From the NCBI RefSeq assembly GCF_023278185.1, contig NZ_CP066356.1:2844001-2908000 (forward strand): 64,000 bases of DNA, read 5' to 3'. The stretch's first letter is position 1. Every line of letters begins with the position of its first letter. The notes below the pieces were generated by a model. It was not told the origin of the DNA. It did not search any database and worked only from the letters and a program-made list of their open reading frames with translations. Shown in pieces: positions 38,476-46,736 of this stretch. The translations under genes were made by a program, and so were the position numbers. Source of the stretch: Bradyrhizobium elkanii USDA 76 (lineage in GTDB: Bacteria; Pseudomonadota; Alphaproteobacteria; Rhizobiales; Xanthobacteraceae).

Positions 38476-39699
38476 ATGATGCTGGGGCACACGATCGGCA
38501 GCATGCTGGATCGGCAGAAGGGCTTTGGCCCCGGGTTCGATTTCCTCCGCATTGCACTTGCGATTTCCGTCGTCGCCGCCCACGCGCCCTATGTCGCGAG
38601 CGGTAGTGGCGACGGCGAGCAGGCGTGGATCTCCTGGTTTCCGCACTACGCCATTCTCGTGATGTTTTTCGCGCTGAGCGGCTTTCTGATCGCGGCGAGC
38701 GGCCTGCGGCTTTCCCTGAAGGAATTTCTCACCAATCGCGGCATGCGGATCATTCCGGCGCTTGCGGTCGAGATCGTGCTGTCGGCGCTGATCCTCGGGC
38801 CGATCTTCACCGCGCTGCCGCTGTCGGATTATTTCACCAACTTCGGCACTTACAAATACTTCACCAACATCATCGGCCTCGTGAACTACGTCCTGCCCGG
38901 CGTGTTCAGCGGCAATCCCGCGCCGGAGGTCAACAGCTCGCTGTGGACGGTGCCGTTCGAATATGGCTGCTACGCGCTGATGACGGTGTTCATCCTGTTC
39001 GGCCTGTTGCGCAAGCCGCCGCTCATCGTGCTCGGTGCGCTCGTGCTGGTCGGCATCGGCCTTGCGCTCGCACTCACCGGGCATAGCGCGCAATCGTCGC
39101 AACTGCCCGCCGGCGTCGCCGGCACGCTGCATGACAGGATCTTCAGCACGGCGCCGTTCCTCGGACGCGGCGCGAAGCTGCCGGTCGCGTTCATGCTCGG
39201 CATCGCGATCTATCTCTATCGTGACCGCATTCCCTACAACGGATGGCTTCTCGCCGCGTGCTGCGCGCTCTGCGCGGGCGCCGCGCTGCTCGGTCCGGCG
39301 GACTGGATGAGCCAGCCGGTGCTCAATCTCCTGATCGCCCCGGCGCTGGTCTACATTACCGCATATCTCGGCGTCTCGAAGCTGCCGCGGCTGCCGCTGG
39401 TCTCGCGCGGCGACTATTCCTACGGCATCTATCTCTACGGATTTCCGGTGCAGCAGGTGGTGCGGGTATGGCTGCCGCACGCGCCCGTGATCGTTCAGTT
39501 CGCGATCGCACTGCTGCTGATCACGCTGTTCGCCGCGTTCTCCTGGCACTGGATCGAGAAGCCGATCCTGAAACTGCGCAGCCGCTTCTCGTTCGTGGCG
39601 CGCCAGCGCCTTGCGCCGGACGACGCGGCCGGGACGCGCCAGGACATTGCGCCGCTTGCCGTTGCCGCGAACGCCGTCCGAAGCAGGCAGTCCTCCTGA
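38476..39699 (+). CDS. Acyltransferase-3 family protein
   Basis: 407 residues, about ten membrane helices. The acyltransferase-3 signature begins DFLRIALAISVVAAHAPYVASG with the conserved His near residue 35, then MFFALSGFLIAASGLRLSLKEFLTNRGMRIIPAL. It transfers acetyl or succinyl groups to envelope sugars in the inner membrane; OafA/ExoZ-like. No polysaccharide genes are beside it, so the acceptor is unknown. The preferred ATG at 38476 follows GGAG; the one at 38479 is also possible. Confidence 0.9.
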   Translation: MMLGHTIGSMLDRQKGFGPGFDFLRIALAISVVAAHAPYVASGSGDGEQAWISWFPHYAILVMFFALSGFLIAASGLRLSLKEFLTNRGMRIIPALAVEIVLSALILGPIFTALPLSDYFTNFGTYKYFTNIIGLVNYVLPGVFSGNPAPEVNSSLWTVPFEYGCYALMTVFILFGLLRKPPLIVLGALVLVGIGLALALTGHSAQSSQLPAGVAGTLHDRIFSTAPFLGRGAKLPVAFMLGIAIYLYRDRIPYNGWLLAACCALCAGAALLGPADWMSQPVLNLLIAPALVYITAYLGVSKLPRLPLVSRGDYSYGIYLYGFPVQQVVRVWLPHAPVIVQFAIALLLITLFAAFSWHWIEKPILKLRSRFSFVARQRLAPDDAAGTRQDIAPLAVAANAVRSRQSS

Positions 39700-39722
39700 C
39701 GAGGAGCCAGCACTCTCGCGGT

Positions 39723-40505
39723 TCAGGAGCTGAGATATCCGGCCAATCCGTCCCACAGCAGCTTGGCGGCGGTGATGACCAGAATGGCGTAGCAGGCGCG
39801 GTACAGCGCGCGCTGGTCGAGACGTTCGTGCAGCCGCCATCCGGCCCAGACGCCGACCGGCACCGCCGGCACGCAAAGCGCCATCAGCATCCACAGGCTG
39901 TGTGACGGTGTGGCGAGCACGAGCCACGGGCCTGCCTTCAAGAGGTTGCCGACCGTGAAGAACAGGCTGGTGGTGCCGGCGTAAAGCGCCTTCGGCATGC
40001 CGAGCGGCAGCAGATAGATCGCAAGCGGCGGCCCGCCCGAATGCGCCACCATCGTGGTGACGCCGGAGGACAAGCCGGCGAACGTCGCCTTGAACGCGGA
40101 GCGCGGACGCGGCTTGATCTCGCCGCCGCCGAGAAACCACAGCGCGGCGAACACCAGCGTCACCACGCCCATCACGATCTCGACGGCATGCCGGTCGAGA
40201 TCGCGCAGCACGAAGTAGCCGAGGCCGATGCCGACGACGAGCGCCGGCAGCAGCATCGCGAGGTCGATGCGCGACCATGTGCTCGGGCGCCAGAACCGCA
40301 GCGCGGTGACGTCCATGACGATGAACAACGGCGCCAGCAGCGCGCCCGCCGCGATCGGGTCCATCGCCAGCGACAGCAGCGGGATGCCGACGATGGCAAA
40401 GCCGCCGCCGAACGCGCCCTTCATGAAGGCGATCAGGAAGACGCCGGCCAGCGCGACCGCGAGCACAAACGGCGCGGGCAGGTCAGCGACGATGGACGTG
40501 ATCAT
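39723..40505 (-). CDS. TSUP-family sulfite/organosulfur exporter
   Basis: 260 residues, about eight membrane helices (AGVFLIAFMKGAFGGGFAIVGIPLLSLAMDP; LSSGVTTMVAHSGGPPLAIYLLP). TSUP (TauE/SafE, PF01925) proteins move sulfite, sulfoacetate or other anions. The frame extends upstream but the hydrophobic domain starts after the Met at 40505. A 16-base tandem duplication lies 65 bases upstream of this start. Convergent with the acyltransferase gene. Confidence 0.85.
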   Translation of the reverse strand: MITSIVADLPAPFVLAVALAGVFLIAFMKGAFGGGFAIVGIPLLSLAMDPIAAGALLAPLFIVMDVTALRFWRPSTWSRIDLAMLLPALVVGIGLGYFVLRDLDRHAVEIVMGVVTLVFAALWFLGGGEIKPRPRSAFKATFAGLSSGVTTMVAHSGGPPLAIYLLPLGMPKALYAGTTSLFFTVGNLLKAGPWLVLATPSHSLWMLMALCVPAVPVGVWAGWRLHERLDQRALYRACYAILVITAAKLLWDGLAGYLSS

Positions 40506-40570
40506 GGTGTCGTGCGAGGCGTTGTGGTGGTACTCAACATGGCCACGCGCGCCTGTACGCGCAATCGAAA

Positions 40571-40602
40571 CATTGCTCTCGGTGCACATTGCTCTCGGTG
40601 CA
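40571..40602. repeat. Perfect tandem duplication, 2 x 16 bp
   Basis: CATTGCTCTCGGTGCA occurs twice in direct abutment (40571-40586 and 40587-40602), 66-97 bases upstream of the TSUP start on the minus strand and inside the short gap before the TAXI gene stop at 40621. It could be a doubled regulator site or a slippage duplication. Confidence 0.9.
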
Positions 40603-40620
40603 ATTCGGCGTGCACGCGGC

Positions 40621-42003
40621 CTAGCCGGCGCGCATCCGCGGCAGGCCCGGCTTGTCGCCATTGATCACGGCGCGGCGATCGGAGACGGCGTGATGGAATT
40701 GCTCGAGCGTCAGCCCGATCGCCGAGAGATCGCCGTCCTCGATCGCGCCGTCGTCGTAGCAATCGAGCGCCTCGCGCAACAGCCCGTCCGCATCTGCCTG
40801 CATCGCTGCGAGTTCTTCCGGCGTCTCGGCGCCGCGCACCCGCGAGATCAGTGTCAGCAGATTGTCGCGATGGGTGACGTAGTGCTCGCGCTCGTCGCGC
40901 TTCATGTAGTGGCGCAGCCAGGCGGCCGCCGAGCCGAGGCCGGAAAGCAGCAGGATGCCGCCCCAGATGTAATCGGAGTATTTTTCGAGGAAGGTGCGCT
41001 CGGTACCGTCGATATAGGCGGCCGCCCCTTGATGCGCCGGCAGCGCGGCGTCCTTGTCGGTGTCGGGCTTTTCGATCTTGGCCGCCGCCGGCAGATCGCG
41101 CGCGACCTGGAGGCGCAGCGTGAACAGCTGCCGGTCGAGCGCGCCGACAGTCGCCTCGCTCAGCGCATGTTGCGCGATGATGAGGTGATTGACGCTGACG
41201 GTCTCGACCTTGTCCTCGGGCCGCGCCGGCGACGAGGAGAAGATGCTGCCGGCGATCTCCTCGGACTCATAGCGCGGATGTTTCTGTGCCATCGCTTCCG
41301 AGACGTCGACCGGGAGGAAGACCGGCTCGCCGCGCGCCGCCGCCGTCGCCGTAATCGCTTCCGCCGTCACCTTGCTGTCGAGCGGGCCGACGGTCATGTA
41401 GGCATCGAGCGAGGGATCGCGCGCGAGGTCGGCGATCTTGTTGACGGCGAACTGGCTGACCGCGACCTTGTCGGGGTTGACGCCGGACTCGGTCAGGATC
41501 ACGCGCAGCAGCGTGACGTTGGCCTGCGTGCTGCCGACCACGCCGACCTTGTGGCCGGCGAGGTCATCGATGCTCTTGATCTTCGCGGACCGCCGCTTGC
41601 CCTTGGCGCCCGAGGGCGCCCACAGCACGACGACATTCTTGCGCAGGATCGCAACCGACTCGGCGCTCGCGGGCAGATCGAGGTCGCCGCGCACCACCGC
41701 GAGGTCGACCTTGTTTGCCGTGAACAGCGCGATGCTCTCGGCGGACCCCTGCGTCGTGACCGGCTTCAGCCGCACCGAGCTGCCGTCGTGCGTAAAGGCC
41801 TGGGCGAAGCCCTGGATCAGCTTGACGTCCTCGCTGCCGGTCGGGCCGACCGCGATCGCGAGCGTCACCGGACGCAGCGCGTAATACAGCGCGCCGGCGG
41901 CGAGACCGAACACAAGCATGCCGGCCGCAAGGATCAGCAGCGACGAATTTCGTCGCCTGAGCCTGCGGCGCTTGGCGCCGGGATTTTCACTCTGCTCTGA
42001 CAT
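40621..42003 (-). CDS. TAXI-family TRAP-type solute-binding protein
   Basis: 460 residues. N-terminal membrane segment SSLLILAAGMLVFGLAAGAL, then the TAXI-like binding domain (SVRLKPVTTQGSAESIALFTAN; KVGVVGSTQANVTLLRVILTESG; ARDPSLDAYMTVGPLDS). A second membrane helix (YIWGGILLLSGLGSAAAWL, about residue 350) precedes a cytosolic coiled tail (YVTHRDNLLTLISRVRG) with Glu/Asp-rich ends. No TRAP membrane subunit lies beside it, so it may be an orphan sensor-like protein rather than an importer part. Divergent from the glycosyltransferase gene. Confidence 0.8.
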   Translation of the reverse strand: MSEQSENPGAKRRRLRRRNSSLLILAAGMLVFGLAAGALYYALRPVTLAIAVGPTGSEDVKLIQGFAQAFTHDGSSVRLKPVTTQGSAESIALFTANKVDLAVVRGDLDLPASAESVAILRKNVVVLWAPSGAKGKRRSAKIKSIDDLAGHKVGVVGSTQANVTLLRVILTESGVNPDKVAVSQFAVNKIADLARDPSLDAYMTVGPLDSKVTAEAITATAAARGEPVFLPVDVSEAMAQKHPRYESEEIAGSIFSSSPARPEDKVETVSVNHLIIAQHALSEATVGALDRQLFTLRLQVARDLPAAAKIEKPDTDKDAALPAHQGAAAYIDGTERTFLEKYSDYIWGGILLLSGLGSAAAWLRHYMKRDEREHYVTHRDNLLTLISRVRGAETPEELAAMQADADGLLREALDCYDDGAIEDGDLSAIGLTLEQFHHAVSDRRAVINGDKPGLPRMRAG

Positions 42004-42141
42004 CTGACTGTCACGTTACACGAAAAACCGGCCGTTTGCCGGGAAAAACAACCTAACATTTCGATGACGTCATACGTTTGAAACATCCATGTCAGAACGT
42101 CGTGCGAGCAGAATCAAGATTAACGATTTGGATCTCCTGCA
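42004..42141. promoter_or_regulatory. Divergent control region with ATGACGTCAT palindrome
   Basis: The 138-base gap between the TAXI gene and the GT4 gene must hold both promoters. A 10-bp perfect palindrome ATGACGTCAT at 42064-42073 is a possible operator. No regulator family can be assigned. AT content is higher near 42115-42130. Confidence 0.35.
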
Positions 42142-43197
42142 ATGCGCATACTCGTTGCGACCGATGCCTGGCATCCGCAAGTCAACGGCGTGGTCCGGAC
42201 GCTGACGTCGCTTGCGCGCAGCGCAGCCGGACTCGGCGCCGAGATCGAATTCCTCACTCCCGACGGTTTCCGTTCGGTCGGCGTGCCGACCTATCCGGGC
42301 CTGCGCGTGGCGCTGCCGAACCGCCGCGAGATCGCGCGCCGGATCGAGGAGGCTGCGCCTGAGGCGATCCACATCGCGACCGAAGGGCCGATCGGCTGGG
42401 CGGTGCGCGGCTATTGCCGGCGCAACAAGCTGGCCTTCACCACATCCTATACAACGCGCTTCCCGGAATATGTTTCTGTTCGTACCGGCATTCCCGACAG
42501 TGTCGGCTATGCGGTGCTGCGCCACTTCCACGCCGCCGGCTCGATGACGATGGTCGCGACCGACTCGCTGCGGTTAGAGCTCGCCGAGCGCGGCTTCCGC
42601 AGGCTCGGCTTCTGGACCCGCGGCGTCGACACCAGGATCTTCAATCCGGACCAGCCGGCGCTGCTCGATCTGCCGCGGCCGATCTTCATGACCATGGGCC
42701 GCGTCGCGGTGGAGAAGAACCTCGACGCCTTCCTGTCGCTGGACCTGCCGGGCTCCAAGGTCGTGGTCGGCGACGGCCCGCAAAGGGCGGCATTGGAACA
42801 GAAATATCCAGACGCGATTTTTCTCGGCGAGAAGAAGGGGCAGGATTTGACCTCGCACCTTGCCGCCGCCGACGTCTTCGTGTTCCCGAGCCTGACCGAC
42901 ACCTTCGGTGTCGTGCAGCTCGAGGCGCTGGCCTGCGGCACGCCGGTCGCGGCATTCCCGGTCACCGGCCCGAAGGATGTCATCGCCAACCATCCCATCG
43001 GCGCGATCGACAACGACCTGCGCAACGCCTGCCTGCGCGCGCTGACGATGTCGCGCACGGACTGCCGCAATTTTGCGTTGGAGCGTTCCTGGGAAAACAG
43101 TGCGCGTCAGTTCATCGGCAATCTGGCCACGCTGCAGCCGAGCCGCGCGCCGCGGCACGCCCGCCGCGTTGCCGGCCGCAGTGCGGTTCCGAATTAA
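42142..43197 (+). CDS. Glycosyltransferase family 4
   Basis: 351 residues. N-terminus VATDAWHPQVNGVVRTLTSLA is typical of GT4 alpha-mannosyltransferases (MgtA/PimB-type); the EX7E active-site motif lies in DTFGVVQLEALACGTPVAAF (about residue 250). It uses a nucleotide sugar on an envelope lipid or glycan. It is the first gene of a likely three-gene set with pmtA (33 bases downstream) and the Mpo1-like protein (242 bases). The context suggests a glycolipid, but the acceptor is inferred. Confidence 0.87.
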   Translation: MRILVATDAWHPQVNGVVRTLTSLARSAAGLGAEIEFLTPDGFRSVGVPTYPGLRVALPNRREIARRIEEAAPEAIHIATEGPIGWAVRGYCRRNKLAFTTSYTTRFPEYVSVRTGIPDSVGYAVLRHFHAAGSMTMVATDSLRLELAERGFRRLGFWTRGVDTRIFNPDQPALLDLPRPIFMTMGRVAVEKNLDAFLSLDLPGSKVVVGDGPQRAALEQKYPDAIFLGEKKGQDLTSHLAAADVFVFPSLTDTFGVVQLEALACGTPVAAFPVTGPKDVIANHPIGAIDNDLRNACLRALTMSRTDCRNFALERSWENSARQFIGNLATLQPSRAPRHARRVAGRSAVPN

Positions 43198-43230
43198 CAG
43201 CTCAATCGAACGAGAGACGAGAGACGATCT

Positions 43231-43920
43231 ATGGCTGAAATCATCAAGCTGGGTGCCGACCGTTCCATGGATTTCGACCGCGAGACGGTCGAGCAGGCCT
43301 ATGACCGCTGGGCGCCGATCTACGACCTCGTGTTCGGCGGTGTGTTCAGCAAGGGCCGGCAGGCCGCGATCCAGGCCACCAACAAGATCGGTGGCCGGGT
43401 GCTCGAGGTCGGCGTCGGCACCGGCATCTCGCTGCCGCTCTACAGCCAGAACGTCCGCATCTTTGGCACCGATATCTCGGAAGCGATGCTGGAGAAAGCC
43501 AAGAAGCGGGTTGCGGAGCAGGGCCTGAAGAATGTCGAGGGCCTCGCGGTGATGGACGCCGAGAAGCTCGAGTTCTCCGACAATTCGTTCGACGTGGTGA
43601 TGGCGCAGTATGTGCTGTCGGCGGTGCCGAACCCGGAAGCCGCGCTCGACGAGTTCGCCCGCGTGGTGCGTCCGGGCGGCGAACTGATCATCCTGACCCG
43701 CGTCAGCGCCGACGCCGGCGTCCGCCGCTTCATCGAGCAGAAGCTGCAGCCGGTGGTGCGCCCGCTCGGGTTCCGGACCGCCGAATTCGCCTGGTCGCGC
43801 TACACCAAATGGCTCGCGGGCGCGCGCGGCATGGAGCTCGCGGAGCGCCGCCTGATTCCGCCGCTCGGCCATTTCTCGCTGGTCCGCTTCCGCAAGGCGG
43901 ATGTCGCCAAAGCCGCCTGA
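43231..43920 (+). CDS. pmtA: Phospholipid N-methyltransferase (PmtA-like)
   Basis: 229 residues. SAM-dependent methyltransferase with a UbiE-like fold. Conserved entry DRETVEQAYDRWAPIYDLVFGG (about residues 17-40) is the Rhodobacter-type PmtA signature; SAM loop VLEVGVGTGISL follows at about residue 66. PmtA methylates phosphatidylethanolamine toward phosphatidylcholine in the inner membrane. Which of the methylation steps it performs cannot be told. It follows the GT4 gene by 33 bases and lies near a phosphatidylserine decarboxylase, which makes the substrate. Confidence 0.85.
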   Translation: MAEIIKLGADRSMDFDRETVEQAYDRWAPIYDLVFGGVFSKGRQAAIQATNKIGGRVLEVGVGTGISLPLYSQNVRIFGTDISEAMLEKAKKRVAEQGLKNVEGLAVMDAEKLEFSDNSFDVVMAQYVLSAVPNPEAALDEFARVVRPGGELIILTRVSADAGVRRFIEQKLQPVVRPLGFRTAEFAWSRYTKWLAGARGMELAERRLIPPLGHFSLVRFRKADVAKAA

Positions 43921-44162
43921 GGCGGCCCGGCCAGGCGGCCCAGCCCGCCGCTCCTCCCGGCTGAGGTAGCGCACAGCGCATCCCGAACCGGGAGGCTACG
44001 ATCTCCTTCGCCTTATCCCCGCAGACTTCGTCGGGATGAGGCAAAACCCTGCTCCGGTTGCGTCAAGGCGTCGCTCCGCATTGTCATATGTCATTATGAT
44101 GATGTCACACGCGATACATCGAATCCCTGTAAATCCTGTCCCGAAAGATGTTGGGGGAACCA

Positions 44163-44780
44163 ATGATCAAGAATTTCCTGCAAGAGCTGCGTACCCAGCG
44201 CTGGGATGACCATCGCTTCTATCATCACAGCCGGATCAACCAGAGCCTGCACTTCGTCAGCGCGCTGAGCTTCCTGTTCGCCTATGTGATGCTGTTCTTC
44301 GATCCGGTCGTATCGGCACTGGTCGGCTGGCTGGTCTCGATGACCTCGCGCCAGGCCGGTCATTTCTTCTTCGAGCCGAAGGGTTACGACCACGTCAACC
44401 AGGCGACCCACGAGCACAAGGAAGACATCAAGGTCGGCTACAATCTGCAGCGCAAGGTCGTGCTGATGGCGATCTGGGCGCTGTCGCCGATGGTGCTGTA
44501 CTTCGATCCGACCCTGTTCGGCCTGTTCAAGCCCTGGGTCACGATGGGCGACTTCACCCGCCAGGTGGCCAAGATCTGGCTCGTGGTCGGCGTCGGCGGC
44601 CTCCTGTTCCGCACCATCCATTTGTTCTTCATTCGCGACGTCGAGACCGGCCTCGTCTGGATGACCAAGATCATCACCGACCCCTTCAACGACCTGAAGC
44701 TCTATCACAAGGCGCCGCTGTTCCTGATGAAGGGCGAACTGATCGATCCGGGTCTCGAGAAGCACGTCAAGCACGCCTGA
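44163..44780 (+). CDS. Mpo1-like (DUF962) membrane protein
   Basis: 205 residues, four membrane helices. RFYHHSRINQSLHFVSALSF and ALVGWLVSMTSRQAGHFFFEPKG give the His/Asn/His and Q-x-GH-x-FE spacing of Mpo1/DUF962 proteins, in which histidines bind iron for alpha-oxidation of 2-hydroxy fatty acids in yeast. The match is by eye and partial, so the enzymatic role is tentative. GGGGGAA 6 bases upstream fixes the ATG at 44163. It sits after pmtA in a lipid-related neighbourhood. Confidence 0.6.
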   Translation: MIKNFLQELRTQRWDDHRFYHHSRINQSLHFVSALSFLFAYVMLFFDPVVSALVGWLVSMTSRQAGHFFFEPKGYDHVNQATHEHKEDIKVGYNLQRKVVLMAIWALSPMVLYFDPTLFGLFKPWVTMGDFTRQVAKIWLVVGVGGLLFRTIHLFFIRDVETGLVWMTKIITDPFNDLKLYHKAPLFLMKGELIDPGLEKHVKHA

Positions 44781-44884
44781 TCGTTGCTCCCAGCGTCTTC
44801 AAACTGCGTCATGCCCGGGCTTGTCCCGGGCATCTACGTTCTTAGGATTCTCGTGAAGATTTTACGCCGCGCTGCTGGCCACAA

Positions 44885-45060
44885 CCGGACTACGCTCCCT
44901 CTCCCGCCTGCGGGGGAGGGCTGGGGTGAGGGGGTTGCCGCGAGTCGGAACCTTTGCGTGGAGAGAGCCCCCACCCAGATCGCATCTTGCGATGCGATCT
45001 GGCCTCCCCCGCAAGCGGGAGAGGCGAAGAGGCAAGAGCGGGGCGAGGGGGCGGAGGAAC
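44885..45060. repeat. Complex palindromic repeat, GC-rich
   Basis: Three hairpins: near 44896-44920 (CTCTCCCGC...GGGGGAGGG), a perfect 12-bp stem at 44975-45002 (CCAGATCGCATC, loop TTGC, GATGCGATCTGG), and CCTCCCCCGCAAGCGGGAGAGG at 45003-45024. It separates the convergent Mpo1-like gene and aminotransferase gene. Same class as the elements after the first gene and after mug. Confidence 0.75.
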
Positions 45061-45071
45061 GGCGCGTTGGC

Positions 45072-46736
45072 TCAGCGGCCGAACCTCACGGCGACCATCT
45101 CCTTCAGGATCTGCCGCTTGATGTTCTTGTTGGTAAGGCCGGCCTTGTGCCACCACCAGCCGTCGCGCTTCATCTTCTCGGCCGCCGCGACGAAGCGGTC
45201 GCTGACCTCGGCAAAGTCGTTGTCGGTGTAGTTGAGGGTGAAGATCAGGCGGCCGGTGCCGACCCAGCTCAGCGCCAGTCCCTCGGCCCGCAGATAGTAT
45301 TGCAGCATCCAGTTGTAGCGGGACGGCTCGGTGTAATAGACGGTCCAGATCGACGAGATGTTGCCGACGCGAACCGGAAGGCCCGCGGCTTTGAGCCGCT
45401 CGTTGAGCGCCCTGGCGCGGCCGTTCCAGGTCTCGTCCAGCCCGTTGTAAATCGAGCGGAAGTTCGGGCTGGCGAGCCGGCTCAGGAACTCGTCCATCGC
45501 CGTCATCACATAGGGATGCGAGTTGAAGGTGCCGCGGGCAAAGCAGATGTCGGCCGGACGGTCGTCGCGGAAGCGGCGCATCAGGTCCTTGCGGCCGCAC
45601 ACCACGCCGACCGGAAGCCCGCCGGCCAGGCTCTTGCCGTAGGTCGCCATGTCGGCCTTGACGCCGAAATATTCCTGGGCGCCGCCGGCGGCGAGGCGGA
45701 AGCCGACGAACACCTCGTCGAAGATCAGGACGATGCCGCGCTCGGTGCAGACCTCGCGCAGCTTCTTCAGCCATTCGGTGTAGGCGGCGCGGTCGTATTT
45801 GGAGGAACGCGAGGAGTCGACCAGCGCGGAATCGCCGGGCGCGTTGGAATTCGGATGCAGCGCCTGCAGCGGGTTGACCAGCACACAGGCGATGTCATTG
45901 CGCGTCCGCAGCACGTGCAGCGTCTTCTCCGACATGTCGGCGAGCGTGAAGGTCTCGTGCGGCGACACCGGATTGCCGACGCCGGGCTGCACCTCGCCCC
46001 ACCAGCCGTGATAGCTGCCTGCGAAACGGACCAGGTGCGTGCGCTTGGTGTGGTAGCGCGCGAGCCGCACCGCCTGCATCACGGCCTCGGTGCCGGACAT
46101 GTGGAACGAGACCTCGTCGAGGCCGGACAGCTCGCAGAGCCGTTTGACGTTGTCGGCAATGACCGGGTGATAGGGGCCGAGCACGGGGCCAAGCGCGTGG
46201 GCGCGCTTCTCACCCTCGGCGATGCACTCCTTGTAGAAGTCGTTGCCGAAGATGTTGACACCGTAGGAGCCGGTCAGGTCGTAGAACACATTGCCGTCGA
46301 CGTCTGTGACAGTGACGCCGCTGGAAGCCTCGACGAACGCCGAGGTGCCGAGATGCTCGCGCACGAGGCGGCTGTACTGGAACGGCACGCGGTAGGTTTC
46401 GGTGAACCGCAGATCGGAGATGCGCTCCGTCACCTCGGCGGTCAGCGCGCGGCCCTTGGGGTAGCGATCCCCGTAGAGGCCGGCGAGGCGGAAGAAGCCG
46501 TCCTGGCGCTGCATCGCGATGTCCTTCGGCGCACCGTCGGAGCGGAAGAAGTCGTCGATGTCGAATTCGTAGTGCGGGACCATCCGCGCGACCATCTTGG
46601 ACATCTTGGAATGTCCGGTCAGCGAGCGGTGCTTGGCGCGCGACAGCGCGATGCGGGCCTGAATTTTGGGGAAAGCTGCGGCGGCGCCGGCAAGCGCGGC
46701 GGCGGACAGCGAGAGAATCGGAAGGGATGTTTCCAT
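45072..46736 (-). CDS. Membrane-anchored class-III aminotransferase
   Basis: 554 residues. An N-terminal hydrophobic stretch (LPILSLSAAALAGAAAAFP, residues 5-23) predicts a membrane anchor or uncleaved signal. The PLP domain has GSAM-like marks: YDLTGSYGVNIFGND, GPVLGPYHPVIADN, SFHMSGTEAVMQAVRLAR, and the PLP Lys in TYGKSLAGGLPVGVV (about residue 372). It transfers an amino group; it is close to glutamate-1-semialdehyde aminomutases but longer and anchored, so heme synthesis is unlikely. Its start overlaps that of the divergent psd gene. Confidence 0.85.
   Translation of the reverse strand: METSLPILSLSAAALAGAAAAFPKIQARIALSRAKHRSLTGHSKMSKMVARMVPHYEFDIDDFFRSDGAPKDIAMQRQDGFFRLAGLYGDRYPKGRALTAEVTERISDLRFTETYRVPFQYSRLVREHLGTSAFVEASSGVTVTDVDGNVFYDLTGSYGVNIFGNDFYKECIAEGEKRAHALGPVLGPYHPVIADNVKRLCELSGLDEVSFHMSGTEAVMQAVRLARYHTKRTHLVRFAGSYHGWWGEVQPGVGNPVSPHETFTLADMSEKTLHVLRTRNDIACVLVNPLQALHPNSNAPGDSALVDSSRSSKYDRAAYTEWLKKLREVCTERGIVLIFDEVFVGFRLAAGGAQEYFGVKADMATYGKSLAGGLPVGVVCGRKDLMRRFRDDRPADICFARGTFNSHPYVMTAMDEFLSRLASPNFRSIYNGLDETWNGRARALNERLKAAGLPVRVGNISSIWTVYYTEPSRYNWMLQYYLRAEGLALSWVGTGRLIFTLNYTDNDFAEVSDRFVAAAEKMKRDGWWWHKAGLTNKNIKRQILKEMVAVRFGR

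Noticed and set aside
38302..40278. 658-codon minus-strand frame over acyltransferase and TSUP genes
   Set aside because: Rich in Arg, Glu, Gln and His, a typical shadow; the two genes on the opposite strand and same strand explain the region.
45072..46736. Calling the aminotransferase hemL
   Set aside because: The core resembles HemL but the N-terminal anchor, extra length and lipid neighbours argue against a heme role; I left the symbol blank.
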